The notes under the pieces: model-generated
Seen by the model: only the letters and a program-made list of their open reading frames with translations
Database searches by the model: none
What the model was told of the DNA's origin: nothing
Shown here: positions 57,360 to 64,000 of the stretch, in pieces
Numbering within the stretch: the first letter of the stretch is position 1
How the letters are laid out: every line of letters starts with the position of its first letter
Made by a program: the position numbers and the translations under genes
NCBI RefSeq assembly: GCF_017498085.1
Contig: NZ_JAGBKM010000015.1
Location: forward strand, 25,439-89,438
DNA length: 64,000 nt
Reading direction: 5' to 3'
Origin: Psychrobacter coccoides
Lineage (GTDB): Bacteria; Pseudomonadota; Gammaproteobacteria; Pseudomonadales; Moraxellaceae

Positions 57360-59228
57360 ATGAGTCAGTATATTATTAATATTATTTTTGTAGGGGCCTC
57401 TTTTGCGCTGTACTTCGGTATCGCTATTTGGGCTCGTGCTGGAACTACCAGTGAGTTTTACGTAGCAGGCGGCGGTGTCCACCCTGTCGTCAATGGTATG
57501 GCAACAGCGGCTGACTGGATGAGTGCCGCTTCCTTTATTTCCATGGCAGGTCTGATTGCAGCAGGCGGTTACGGTGCCTCGACTTACCTAATGGGCTGGA
57601 CAGGCGGTTATGTACTCCTAGCCATGTTACTTGCTCCATACTTACGTAAGTTCGGTAAGTTTACGGTTCCAGATTTTATTGCCGATCGCTTCTACTCTAA
57701 AACTGCGGCTATGATTGCAGTGGTCTGTTTGATTGTTGCTTCCACTACTTATGTTATCGGTCAGATGACAGGTGCTGGTGTTGCTTTCTCTCGCTTCTTA
57801 GAAGTCGAAAATGACACAGGTCTAATTATTGCAGCTGTGGTTGTATTTTTCTATGCGGTACTAGGTGGTATGAAAGGGATTACGTACACGCAGGTTGCGC
57901 AGTATGTGGTTCTGATGATTGCCTATACCATTCCAGCAGTCTTTATCTCACTTGAGCTAACGGGCAACCCTATTCCAGGCTTAGGCTTGTTTTCGACTCA
58001 TGTTGATTCAGGCATCCCTCTATTAACTAAGCTTGATCAAATCGTTGTCGACTTGGGCTTTAGTGCTTATACCGCTGACGTACCCAACAAGCTCAACATG
58101 GTTCTGTTTACCTTATCACTGATGATTGGTACTGCAGGCCTACCACACGTTATTATTCGTTTCTTCACGGTTCCAAAAGTTGCTGATGCTCGTTGGACAG
58201 CAGGTTGGACGTTGGTATTTATTTCCTTATTATATTTCACTGCCCCTGCAGTTGGTGCTATGGCACGTCTAAACTTAAACGACACCATCTATCCACAAGG
58301 TGTGGATCAACCTGCACTTGAGTATGATCAACGTCCTGATTGGATGCGTACATGGGAGGACACTGGTCTTATCAAGTACAATGATCTAAATAACGATGGC
58401 CGTATTCAAAGATATTTCGATAGCGGGCTTGGTGATGCGAGGCTTGCATTGGCGACAGCTGAAGCCGAAGGTGGTGATGTTGCCGCTGCTGAAGCTGCTG
58501 TAGCAAAAGCACAAGCTGCTCATGATCTAGAGCTTGATGGCCGCTTTGCTGATGCTGGTTGGGAAGGTAACGAACTTTATGTCAATAACGATATTATTGT
58601 TTTGGCCAATCCAGAGATTGCACAGCTTCCACCATGGGTCATTGGTCTGATTGCCGCTGGTGGCCTAGCCGCAGCTCTATCAACCGCAGCTGGACTACTA
58701 CTTGCGATTTCATCAGCCATCAGTCATGATTTGATTAAGCGTAATCTTAATCCTAACATCACGGATAAAGGTGAATTACAAGTAGCGCGTATTTCTATGG
58801 CGGTTGCCATTGTCGTGGCGACTTGGCTCGGACTAAACCCACCTGGGTTTGCCGCACAGGTAGTGGCCTTAGCCTTTGGTATCGCTGGAGCATCCTTGTT
58901 CCCAGCATTGATGATGGGTATTTTCTCCAAGCGTATTAATAACCTAGGCGCCATTTGTGGCATGCTGACAGGTCTACTCACTACTTTGGTTTATATCTTT
59001 GTCTTTAAAGGTTGGTTCTTCATCAGTGGTACAGCCAACTTCCCTGATACTGCTGAGTACTGGTTGTTTGGTATCTCACCATTATCATTTGGTGCTATTG
59101 GTGCCATACTTAACTTTGCTGTAGCCTTTATTGTGTCTTACTCTACCAAAGCTCCACCATTACATATTCAAGAGCTTGTAGAGAGTGTCCGCTCTCCTCG
59201 TGGTGCTGGCGGTGCAATCGACCACTAA
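57360..59228 (+). CDS. Sodium:solute symporter, VC_2705 subfamily
   Basis: This 622-residue transporter has about 13 helices, with the SSS-family opening GTTSEFYVAGGG, MATAADWMSAASF and YVIGQMTGAGVAFSR. It is related to acetate permease ActP, and the DUF4212 partner supports the VC_2705 group; the substrate may be a short organic acid. A long hydrophilic insert (about residues 310-415) separates two helices. It contains an alanine/glutamate-rich helix and DLNNDGRIQ, a calcium-loop-like DxNxDGxI sequence. GAGGAA precedes the start. Confidence 0.93.
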   Translation: MSQYIINIIFVGASFALYFGIAIWARAGTTSEFYVAGGGVHPVVNGMATAADWMSAASFISMAGLIAAGGYGASTYLMGWTGGYVLLAMLLAPYLRKFGKFTVPDFIADRFYSKTAAMIAVVCLIVASTTYVIGQMTGAGVAFSRFLEVENDTGLIIAAVVVFFYAVLGGMKGITYTQVAQYVVLMIAYTIPAVFISLELTGNPIPGLGLFSTHVDSGIPLLTKLDQIVVDLGFSAYTADVPNKLNMVLFTLSLMIGTAGLPHVIIRFFTVPKVADARWTAGWTLVFISLLYFTAPAVGAMARLNLNDTIYPQGVDQPALEYDQRPDWMRTWEDTGLIKYNDLNNDGRIQRYFDSGLGDARLALATAEAEGGDVAAAEAAVAKAQAAHDLELDGRFADAGWEGNELYVNNDIIVLANPEIAQLPPWVIGLIAAGGLAAALSTAAGLLLAISSAISHDLIKRNLNPNITDKGELQVARISMAVAIVVATWLGLNPPGFAAQVVALAFGIAGASLFPALMMGIFSKRINNLGAICGMLTGLLTTLVYIFVFKGWFFISGTANFPDTAEYWLFGISPLSFGAIGAILNFAVAFIVSYSTKAPPLHIQELVESVRSPRGAGGAIDH

Positions 59229-59268
59229 GCTGTTGCATAAAAAGTAATGTCTATTTGTTATATTATCT

Positions 59269-59308
59269 ATCACTCACAGGCAGTTGCTGCTTGTGAGTGA
59301 TTTTTTAT
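59269..59308 (+). terminator. Rho-independent terminator of the symporter operon
   Basis: ATCACTCACAGGCA / TGCTTGTGAGTGAT stem with a 5-base loop and a T run, 40 bp past the stop. Confidence 0.93.
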
Positions 59309-59363
59309 TGCGCTTCTAAAAAACTAGTTTGTTATTTATGCTTATCGTATTAAGGAAGATTTT

Positions 59364-59906
59364 ATGCTTTTTGAGTTTATCGCAACCATAGCAGCTGCCT
59401 TTGGTATGGCTGGGTTAGCACTTGTCATAACTCATCTCAGTAAACTGGCCGGTAAACGTGCGCCAAGATGGTTAGTGCCTTTATTTGCTGCTATTGGTAT
59501 TTTTGGTTTTCAGATTCATCAGGAGTACAACTGGTATCAGCAACAGGTGGCAAAACTCCCCGAAGGGGTTGAGGTTGTAAAAACTGCCGAAAGTGTGGTT
59601 TGGTTTCGTCCATGGTCATACCTTAAACCACAGGTACTACGCTTTATTGCTGCAGATATAGGCAATGCCGTACCGCAAGTCGACAACCCAAATATTCATT
59701 TAGTGAATTTGTATCTATTTGAGAGACGTAGAAGTGTGCAGCAAATGCCGCAAGTCATCGATTGTAAAGCACCCGCCCGTGCCGACTATGTCATACCAGA
59801 GGCAAACAGCACATTGACAATCGACGAGCATGTCAAGAAAACAACGATGTGGCGACCACTAGAAAAAAACGACCCATTATTTATCAGCATCTGTAATGAG
59901 ACTTAA
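59364..59906 (+). CDS. Conserved-looking membrane hypothetical protein
   Basis: This 180-residue protein has two N-terminal helices (about 4-26 and 35-51) and a soluble C-terminal part with WFRPWSYLKPQVLRF. I do not recognise the family. AAGGAAG precedes the start, and codon usage looks like neighbouring genes, so it is likely real. It converges on the rhomboid gene. Confidence 0.78.
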   Translation: MLFEFIATIAAAFGMAGLALVITHLSKLAGKRAPRWLVPLFAAIGIFGFQIHQEYNWYQQQVAKLPEGVEVVKTAESVVWFRPWSYLKPQVLRFIAADIGNAVPQVDNPNIHLVNLYLFERRRSVQQMPQVIDCKAPARADYVIPEANSTLTIDEHVKKTTMWRPLEKNDPLFISICNET

Positions 59907-59933
59907 GGAGCTGAGCGCTTAAAAATACTGAAG

Positions 59934-60527
59934 TTAATAAGTGTACTCGTGTTTTGAGTTTGCTCCTATGATTAAACCGGCGCATAGACCACCAAAGTGC
60001 GCCGCAAACGAAATCCCTTGTTGTGGCATCAAACCTTGCTTAATAATCAGCCAGTAGCCAGCTCCCATCACGATACAAGCCAGCAAGTAACCCCAACGCC
60101 GAGCAAATAAGGCCCCGCCAATCATAAAGCCAATCATAGCAAAACAAAGCCCTGATGCGCCTATATGAATAGACAATGGCGACCCTATTAACCAAGTCAC
60201 TGCTCCAGAGGCAACTATAAGCACCATCACTGTGCGATACGCATTATTTTCAAACAAGCCAAATAAAAATAAGATTTGTAATAATGTTAATGTATTACCG
60301 AGCAAATGAGCAAAGTTACCGTGCATCGTCCATGAGGCAAATACTCCAACCATACTACCTATATCAAAGGTACGAGGCACGATACCAAAGATATTCCATA
60401 ATCCAAACAGTGCCACTTCATTTAGAAAAAACATACCCCACATCGGTATGAGCACAAAAGCATATAAACCGATGACCTGTCTGATCCGAATGATTACCAA
60501 TGTTAATATCTGCTGCCACCTCATCAC
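59934..60527 (-). CDS. Rhomboid-family intramembrane serine protease
   Basis: This 197-residue protein has about six helices. It has the rhomboid H-x-N segment HGNFAHLLGN (residues 69-78), the catalytic Ser125 in IGASGLCF, and the catalytic His177 in AAHFGG. It should cleave transmembrane substrates in the inner membrane; the substrate is unknown. It starts at a GTG (60527) or the next-codon ATG (60524). Confidence 0.93.
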   Translation of the reverse strand: MMRWQQILTLVIIRIRQVIGLYAFVLIPMWGMFFLNEVALFGLWNIFGIVPRTFDIGSMVGVFASWTMHGNFAHLLGNTLTLLQILFLFGLFENNAYRTVMVLIVASGAVTWLIGSPLSIHIGASGLCFAMIGFMIGGALFARRWGYLLACIVMGAGYWLIIKQGLMPQQGISFAAHFGGLCAGLIIGANSKHEYTY

Positions 60528-60546
60528 TCATGTCTACCTTTTATTA

Positions 60547-60665
60547 TATAGTCGATTCGTTTTAAAAATCATATAATGCTGCTGCGATGCTTTATTTTTA
60601 AATACAGTTGCGCAGCCTCTGTGATGACAGCACGCCAGTAACACTTATACCAACAGCGCCTCTAA
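60547..60665 (-). repeat. Dispersed palindromic repeat, copy D (inverted)
   Basis: Read on the minus strand, it has GGTATAAGTGTTAC, GGCGTGCTG and ACAGAGGCTGCGCAA, matching the core of copies A-C. Arms GCTGTTG and CAGCAGC are complementary apart from one G-T pair and differ from the other copies. GAATCGACTATA follows, as in copy C. The copy is shorter in the centre (no CTACGCCG). Confidence 0.68.
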
Positions 60666-60714
60666 ACTGATAACAATTTTACTCTGAATGAATTATATCT
60701 AATGCATTCTGACC

Positions 60715-61767
60715 CTAGCGACTTGTAGAAAACACTGGCTGCTTAGTGGCTGTAAAAGACAACGAAGACACATCTTCTTCAAAACCCAGATAACGATCGT
60801 TATATAGTAAGGATTTAGAATGATAAGGTACTAATGCACTGGGGATAAAGCTACGAGCAGCATCAATATGTTTAATAGAATCATCAAAGAAAATATGAGG
60901 TGCAAAGGTTTTAAGTACGGCTGTTTTTTCTAGTCCTCCCAAGAAAAACGCCATATCTACGTCTACGCCCCACTCCCTCAATGTTTTAATCGCTCGCAGC
61001 TCAGCAGGTGCATTACGCGCAGTTACCAAAGCGATTTGTATCGGACTGTGCTGTAATTTGGCTGGTAAACGCTCCTGCAAGCTTGACAACTTAATCAGCA
61101 GCTCAGCATAAGGCCCTTTTTTTATTGGTAAGTCATGCATTTTTTCTTCACGATCATGAAAGGCTCGTAGTCCTTTTTGCTTATAGAGCAACTCACCTGA
61201 ATCATCGAATAACACGGCATCACCATCAAAGGCGATGCGTAATTGATCAGTATCAAGCTCGTAGGTATTGACAGGTGTCGCATCGAGTATGGCACAAGCA
61301 CAAATATTGGCATCAGCAACTTGCTGGGCGTCCTCACGATTGGTGGTCAAAAACAAATCCACATTAAAGTCATTAATATAAGGCGCAACAGGACTTCCTG
61401 AAATAAAGGCTGACCGAGAGATATTGAGCCCATGCGCACGTATGGCATTTAATACTTGAATACCAGTATCAGGACTGCTCTTGGATACGATAACAACTTC
61501 GATTAAAGGCGCTTCGATATCTGAATCTTTATCTATAGCATTATCGCAGTATTTATTGAGGTTTAGTAGAGCCTGAATCAGAGGGTAACCCGCACCAATA
61601 GCCAACGAGTCATTTTCACGCTCTGCCATGTAATCACGGAATTCTTTAATAGCTGTATTAGGCCGCTGCTTTAGTAAATACAAGAGATGATTTTCAGACT
61701 CTGATAAATCAAATAATGCAGTGGCTGAAACGGCTACAATCAAAGTATTGCTAAAATCAACTGCCAT
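60715..61767 (-). CDS. 5'-nucleotidase (cytosolic NT5C1-like family)
   Basis: This 350-residue protein matches the 5-nucleotidase family related to cytosolic 5'-nucleotidase I: LIVAVSATALFDLSESE near the start, VEVVIVSKSSPDTG, FLTTNREDA, RIAFDGDAVLFDD and FFDDSIKHI, which place HAD-type aspartates. It dephosphorylates nucleoside monophosphates. It stands alone. Confidence 0.92.
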   Translation of the reverse strand: MAVDFSNTLIVAVSATALFDLSESENHLLYLLKQRPNTAIKEFRDYMAERENDSLAIGAGYPLIQALLNLNKYCDNAIDKDSDIEAPLIEVVIVSKSSPDTGIQVLNAIRAHGLNISRSAFISGSPVAPYINDFNVDLFLTTNREDAQQVADANICACAILDATPVNTYELDTDQLRIAFDGDAVLFDDSGELLYKQKGLRAFHDREEKMHDLPIKKGPYAELLIKLSSLQERLPAKLQHSPIQIALVTARNAPAELRAIKTLREWGVDVDMAFFLGGLEKTAVLKTFAPHIFFDDSIKHIDAARSFIPSALVPYHSKSLLYNDRYLGFEEDVSSLSFTATKQPVFSTSR

Positions 61768-62197
61768 GGCTGTCTCTACTTACAAAGTTAGATATATGGA
61801 CATTAAAGCCCATCATTTTACTATCCTTTATAAGGATTCGAAAGATTATAGCGATACAATAAGACTCTTCAGCAGAATAGGCACTGAGGATTAAAGAAGC
61901 GCTTAACGAACGTAATAGTATTATATATGGTCGAAACCTGTTTAAAGCGCTACTGTGGTTCTTTCTTCTATATATGAACTACGCCGCCTATGATAATGCA
62001 GCATGTAAGCCAATGTTATAGCGGTGCTATAGTGATCTAAGCATGTCAATCTTACTTTGACTATACCAAGATGTTTATAACTGTGGCTTTAGAGCAGTGT
62101 TCTGATTATGAAAAAATTCAGACAGTTTTTGATAATGGTACAAAAAAGCCATGCTGTCTCACAACATGGCTCTTTTCATATAACACCAGCGAATACC
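61768..62197. other. Spacer between the 5'-nucleotidase and TRAP genes
   Basis: This 430-bp spacer has no supported gene. It holds the TRAP terminator at its end. A weak resemblance to the dispersed repeat (AGCGCTACTG near 61947) was noted but is too degenerate to call. Confidence 0.4.
62142..62178 (-). terminator. Rho-independent terminator of the TRAP operon
   Basis: Stem AGCCATG / CATGGCT with an 11-base loop and an A tract on the plus strand, about 20 bp beyond the DctM stop. Confidence 0.8.
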
Positions 62198-63490
62198 CTA
62201 TCCCCCCAGCAGTCCTAGCGAGATCACCGGGAAAGCGATTAGGATTGCCAATCTGACAAAGTCAGAGACAATAAAAGGCGCTACCCCCCTAAACATCTCC
62301 GACAGCTTAATATGCGGTGCCACCGCCTTAATCACAAAGATATTCATCCCCATCGGCGGCGTGATCAGACCCAGCTCTACCGTAAGTACCGCAATGATAC
62401 CAAACCAGATCGGATCAAAGCCCAAGGCTAGAATGATGGGGAACACCACTGGAATGGTAATCACCAACATGGCGAGCGCATCCATAAACAGACCAAGCAG
62501 GAAGTACATCAGCAAGATGGCCAGCAGAACGATCATCGGACTGACGGCCAAACCACCAATCCAAGTGGCTAACGAATAAGACAGTCTGGAGACTGAGATA
62601 AAGTAGCCTAAAGCTTCAGCACCCAGTAGCATAAAGAACACCACAGCAGACAGAGCTAGGGTCTCAATCAGTGACTGTTTCAGTCCTCTCATACGCATGC
62701 CTTTGGCAGCAGCATACGCCCAAGAGGCAAAGGCACCGACAGCGGCCCCTTCGGTTGGGGTAAACAGGCCAAAGAAGATACCGGCAATGATCAGAACAAA
62801 GATAAAGCCAAAGGGGATGAGTCCGGTTAGGGACAGCAGTTTGTCTTTCCAGGGGGTCTTCTCGCCGCGCGGGGCGAGGTGCGGTTTCCAGCGTACCATG
62901 ATCATGACGGTCAAGGAGTACATGACCATGCCAAGGATGCCAGGCAGAAAGCCGGCGATAAACATGTCACCGACTGATTGTTCGGTGAGGATGGCGTAGA
63001 CCAGTAAGGCGATGCTGGGCGGGATCATGATGCCAAGGGTACCACCAGCGGCGAGGATGCCGCAGGCAAAGCCGGGTTTGTAGCCGTATTTCTCCATTTG
63101 CGGTAAGGCGACACGGGTCATGGTGGAGGCGGTGGCAAGGGAGGAGCCTGAGATGGAGGCGAAGATGCCTGAGGATCCGATGCCGGCGATGCCAAGACTG
63201 CCTCTGACGCCGCCAAAGATGGTGCGGGTGGCGTCAAAGAGTTTGGCGGCCATGCCTGAGTGGGTGGCAAAGACGCCCATTAAAATGAATAGTGGGATGG
63301 CGCTGAAGTCATACTTGGCTAAGACGTCGACTGGGAGGTCTTTGAGCATTTGTAGGGCCCCGTCTGAGCTGGTGACGGCGCCAAAGCCGACGAGGCCGAC
63401 GCCGAGCATGGCGAGGGCGACGGGGACTCTGACGACGACCAGTATGATCATGATGAGTAAGCCGATGGCTCCGATTATTTCTGGGCTCAT
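62198..63490 (-). CDS. TRAP transporter large permease (DctM)
   Basis: This 430-residue membrane protein has about 12 helices. It has DctM blocks FVLIIAGIFFGLFTPTEGAAVGAFA, GTLGIMIPPSIALLVYAILTEQSVGDMFIAGFLPG and LIDGLALL-type MDALAMLVITIPVVFPI, then LGLITPPMGMNIFVIK. It pairs with DctQ, which overlaps its start by 4 bp, and a periplasmic binding protein that must lie outside the window. The substrate (often a carboxylate) is not known. The part encoded at about 62820-63490 is much richer in G+C than the rest. Confidence 0.95.
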   Translation of the reverse strand: MSPEIIGAIGLLIMIILVVVRVPVALAMLGVGLVGFGAVTSSDGALQMLKDLPVDVLAKYDFSAIPLFILMGVFATHSGMAAKLFDATRTIFGGVRGSLGIAGIGSSGIFASISGSSLATASTMTRVALPQMEKYGYKPGFACGILAAGGTLGIMIPPSIALLVYAILTEQSVGDMFIAGFLPGILGMVMYSLTVMIMVRWKPHLAPRGEKTPWKDKLLSLTGLIPFGFIFVLIIAGIFFGLFTPTEGAAVGAFASWAYAAAKGMRMRGLKQSLIETLALSAVVFFMLLGAEALGYFISVSRLSYSLATWIGGLAVSPMIVLLAILLMYFLLGLFMDALAMLVITIPVVFPIILALGFDPIWFGIIAVLTVELGLITPPMGMNIFVIKAVAPHIKLSEMFRGVAPFIVSDFVRLAILIAFPVISLGLLGG

Positions 63491-64000
63491 GCGCCTGCCT
63501 CCTCGGCGTCAAAGAATTCGCCTGTTCTAAAGATGTTGATGGATTCGATGAGTGAGCGGATGGCCAGTAGTAGGCTGAGTGCTGCGCTGATCAGGTAGAT
63601 GGGCATCATGGAGAGTCTGAGGTCTTGGGTGACTTTGCCAAATTCGATGGCGTCTAGGGCGCTTTCGTATAACCCCCAGGTGAAGACGAGGCCGATAAAG
63701 AAGAAGCCCATCATGAAGATGCCCATCATGTAGCCTTTGATGGCTTTGGGCATCTTTTGGGTGAAGACGTCGACGATGATTTGTGAGCGCTCGACATAGG
63801 CGGCAAAGGCGGCCAGTAGGGCGAAGAGCATGAAGTAGGAGACGATCTCGACGCTGCCTTTGACGGTGAAGCCCATGTCGCCGCCGGTGAGTTTGAAGAT
63901 GTAGCGGGCGCCGACGTCAAGGATGGTGACGAGGACGATGATCACTAGGCTGATGCCGCCGATAAACTGACACAGCCTGGAGATGAGGGTGCTGAGTTTG
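63487..64000 (-). CDS. TRAP transporter small permease (DctQ), 5' end outside window
   Basis: The reading frame stays open to base 64000, so the start lies beyond the window; a GTG at 63945 is internal. The visible 170 residues have four hydrophobic helices with VTILDVGARYIFK, EIVSYFMLFALLAAFAAYVERSQIIVD, matching DctQ. Its stop overlaps the dctM start (ATGA, 63487-63490), implying coupled translation. G+C is high, as in the adjoining part of dctM. Confidence 0.92.
   Translation of the reverse strand, partial: KLSTLISRLCQFIGGISLVIIVLVTILDVGARYIFKLTGGDMGFTVKGSVEIVSYFMLFALLAAFAAYVERSQIIVDVFTQKMPKAIKGYMMGIFMMGFFFIGLVFTWGLYESALDAIEFGKVTQDLRLSMMPIYLISAALSLLLAIRSLIESINIFRTGEFFDAEEAGA

Noticed and set aside
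61930..62060. Possible fifth copy of the dispersed repeat
   Set aside because: Shares only AGCGCTACTG and short fragments; the conserved TATAAATTTT and AGGCTGC core is absent.
63120..63530. 136-codon plus-strand frame
   Set aside because: Antisense shadow of dctM in G+C-rich DNA; the opposite strand has clear family motifs and membrane helices.

Overview
The window looks like a chromosome segment of a Psychrobacter-type gammaproteobacterium (Moraxellaceae). This is inferred from gene content and style: moderate G+C with AT-rich spacers, a zinc-free type B ribosomal protein L31, a NadV/NadM-Nudix NAD salvage pair, tig-clpP-clpX, a separate fadB/fadA pair, a two-part DUF4212/VC_2705 symporter, and a membrane-anchored TsdA-like cytochrome. 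No rRNA, tRNA, CRISPR array, prophage or intact insertion sequence was seen. The window opens inside a nadM-Nudix gene and closes inside a TRAP small-permease gene.

Region by region. 1-3.1 kb: NAD salvage (nadM-Nudix, nadV) with an SGNH hydrolase overlapping nadV. 3.1-9.3 kb: rpmE2, a FemAB-like acyltransferase followed by an FAD oxidoreductase, a LOG phosphoribohydrolase, a frameshifted DnaQ-like exonuclease and an M23 peptidase. 9.3-11.7 kb: the phoB/phoR phosphate two-component locus, rearranged in several ways. 11.7-20 kb: dtd, psd, an isochorismatase-like hydrolase, fadBA, ispA and a DUF72 protein. 20-23.3 kb: a Sel1-repeat protein, a small membrane protein, sodB and an rdgB-type gene. 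23.6-28.6 kb: tig, clpP, clpX and an SDR. 28.9-34.7 kb: a thiosulfate dehydrogenase-like dihaem cytochrome, an EIIC-like membrane protein, an ftsN-like SPOR protein, argS and a DUF2788 protein. 34.7-38.6 kb: cmoB and cmoA, separated by a 2 kb AT-rich islet with two unrecognised genes. 38.9-40.2 kb: msrA and tpm. 40.2-46.3 kb: a type III restriction-modification locus (mod, a PIN-like gene, res). 46.6-54 kb: an MltB-like lytic transglycosylase, a DUF4062 protein, murI, a DUF1285 protein and ETF-QO. 54.5-64 kb: an AGCS symporter, the DUF4212/VC_2705 symporter, a rhomboid protease, a 5'-nucleotidase and a DctQM TRAP transporter.

How the genes work together. NadV and NadM make NAD from nicotinamide in two steps. 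FadB/FadA carry out beta-oxidation and ETF-QO passes the electrons from acyl-CoA dehydrogenation to quinone. Trigger factor and ClpXP handle nascent-chain folding and proteolysis. CmoA and CmoB modify wobble uridine in tRNA.

The most interesting signals are: (1) the pho locus, where a 78-bp tandem duplication gives two Pho boxes upstream of phoB, two non-coding palindromic elements separate phoB from phoR, and PhoR has no membrane segment; (2) a dispersed repeat of about 80 bp, four copies in the window, with a conserved core and terminal arms that vary in sequence but remain largely complementary; (3) a PIN-nuclease-like gene between mod and res; (4) the islet between cmoA and cmoB, which encodes a protein with a HEPN-like R-x4-H motif and carries REP-like hairpins.
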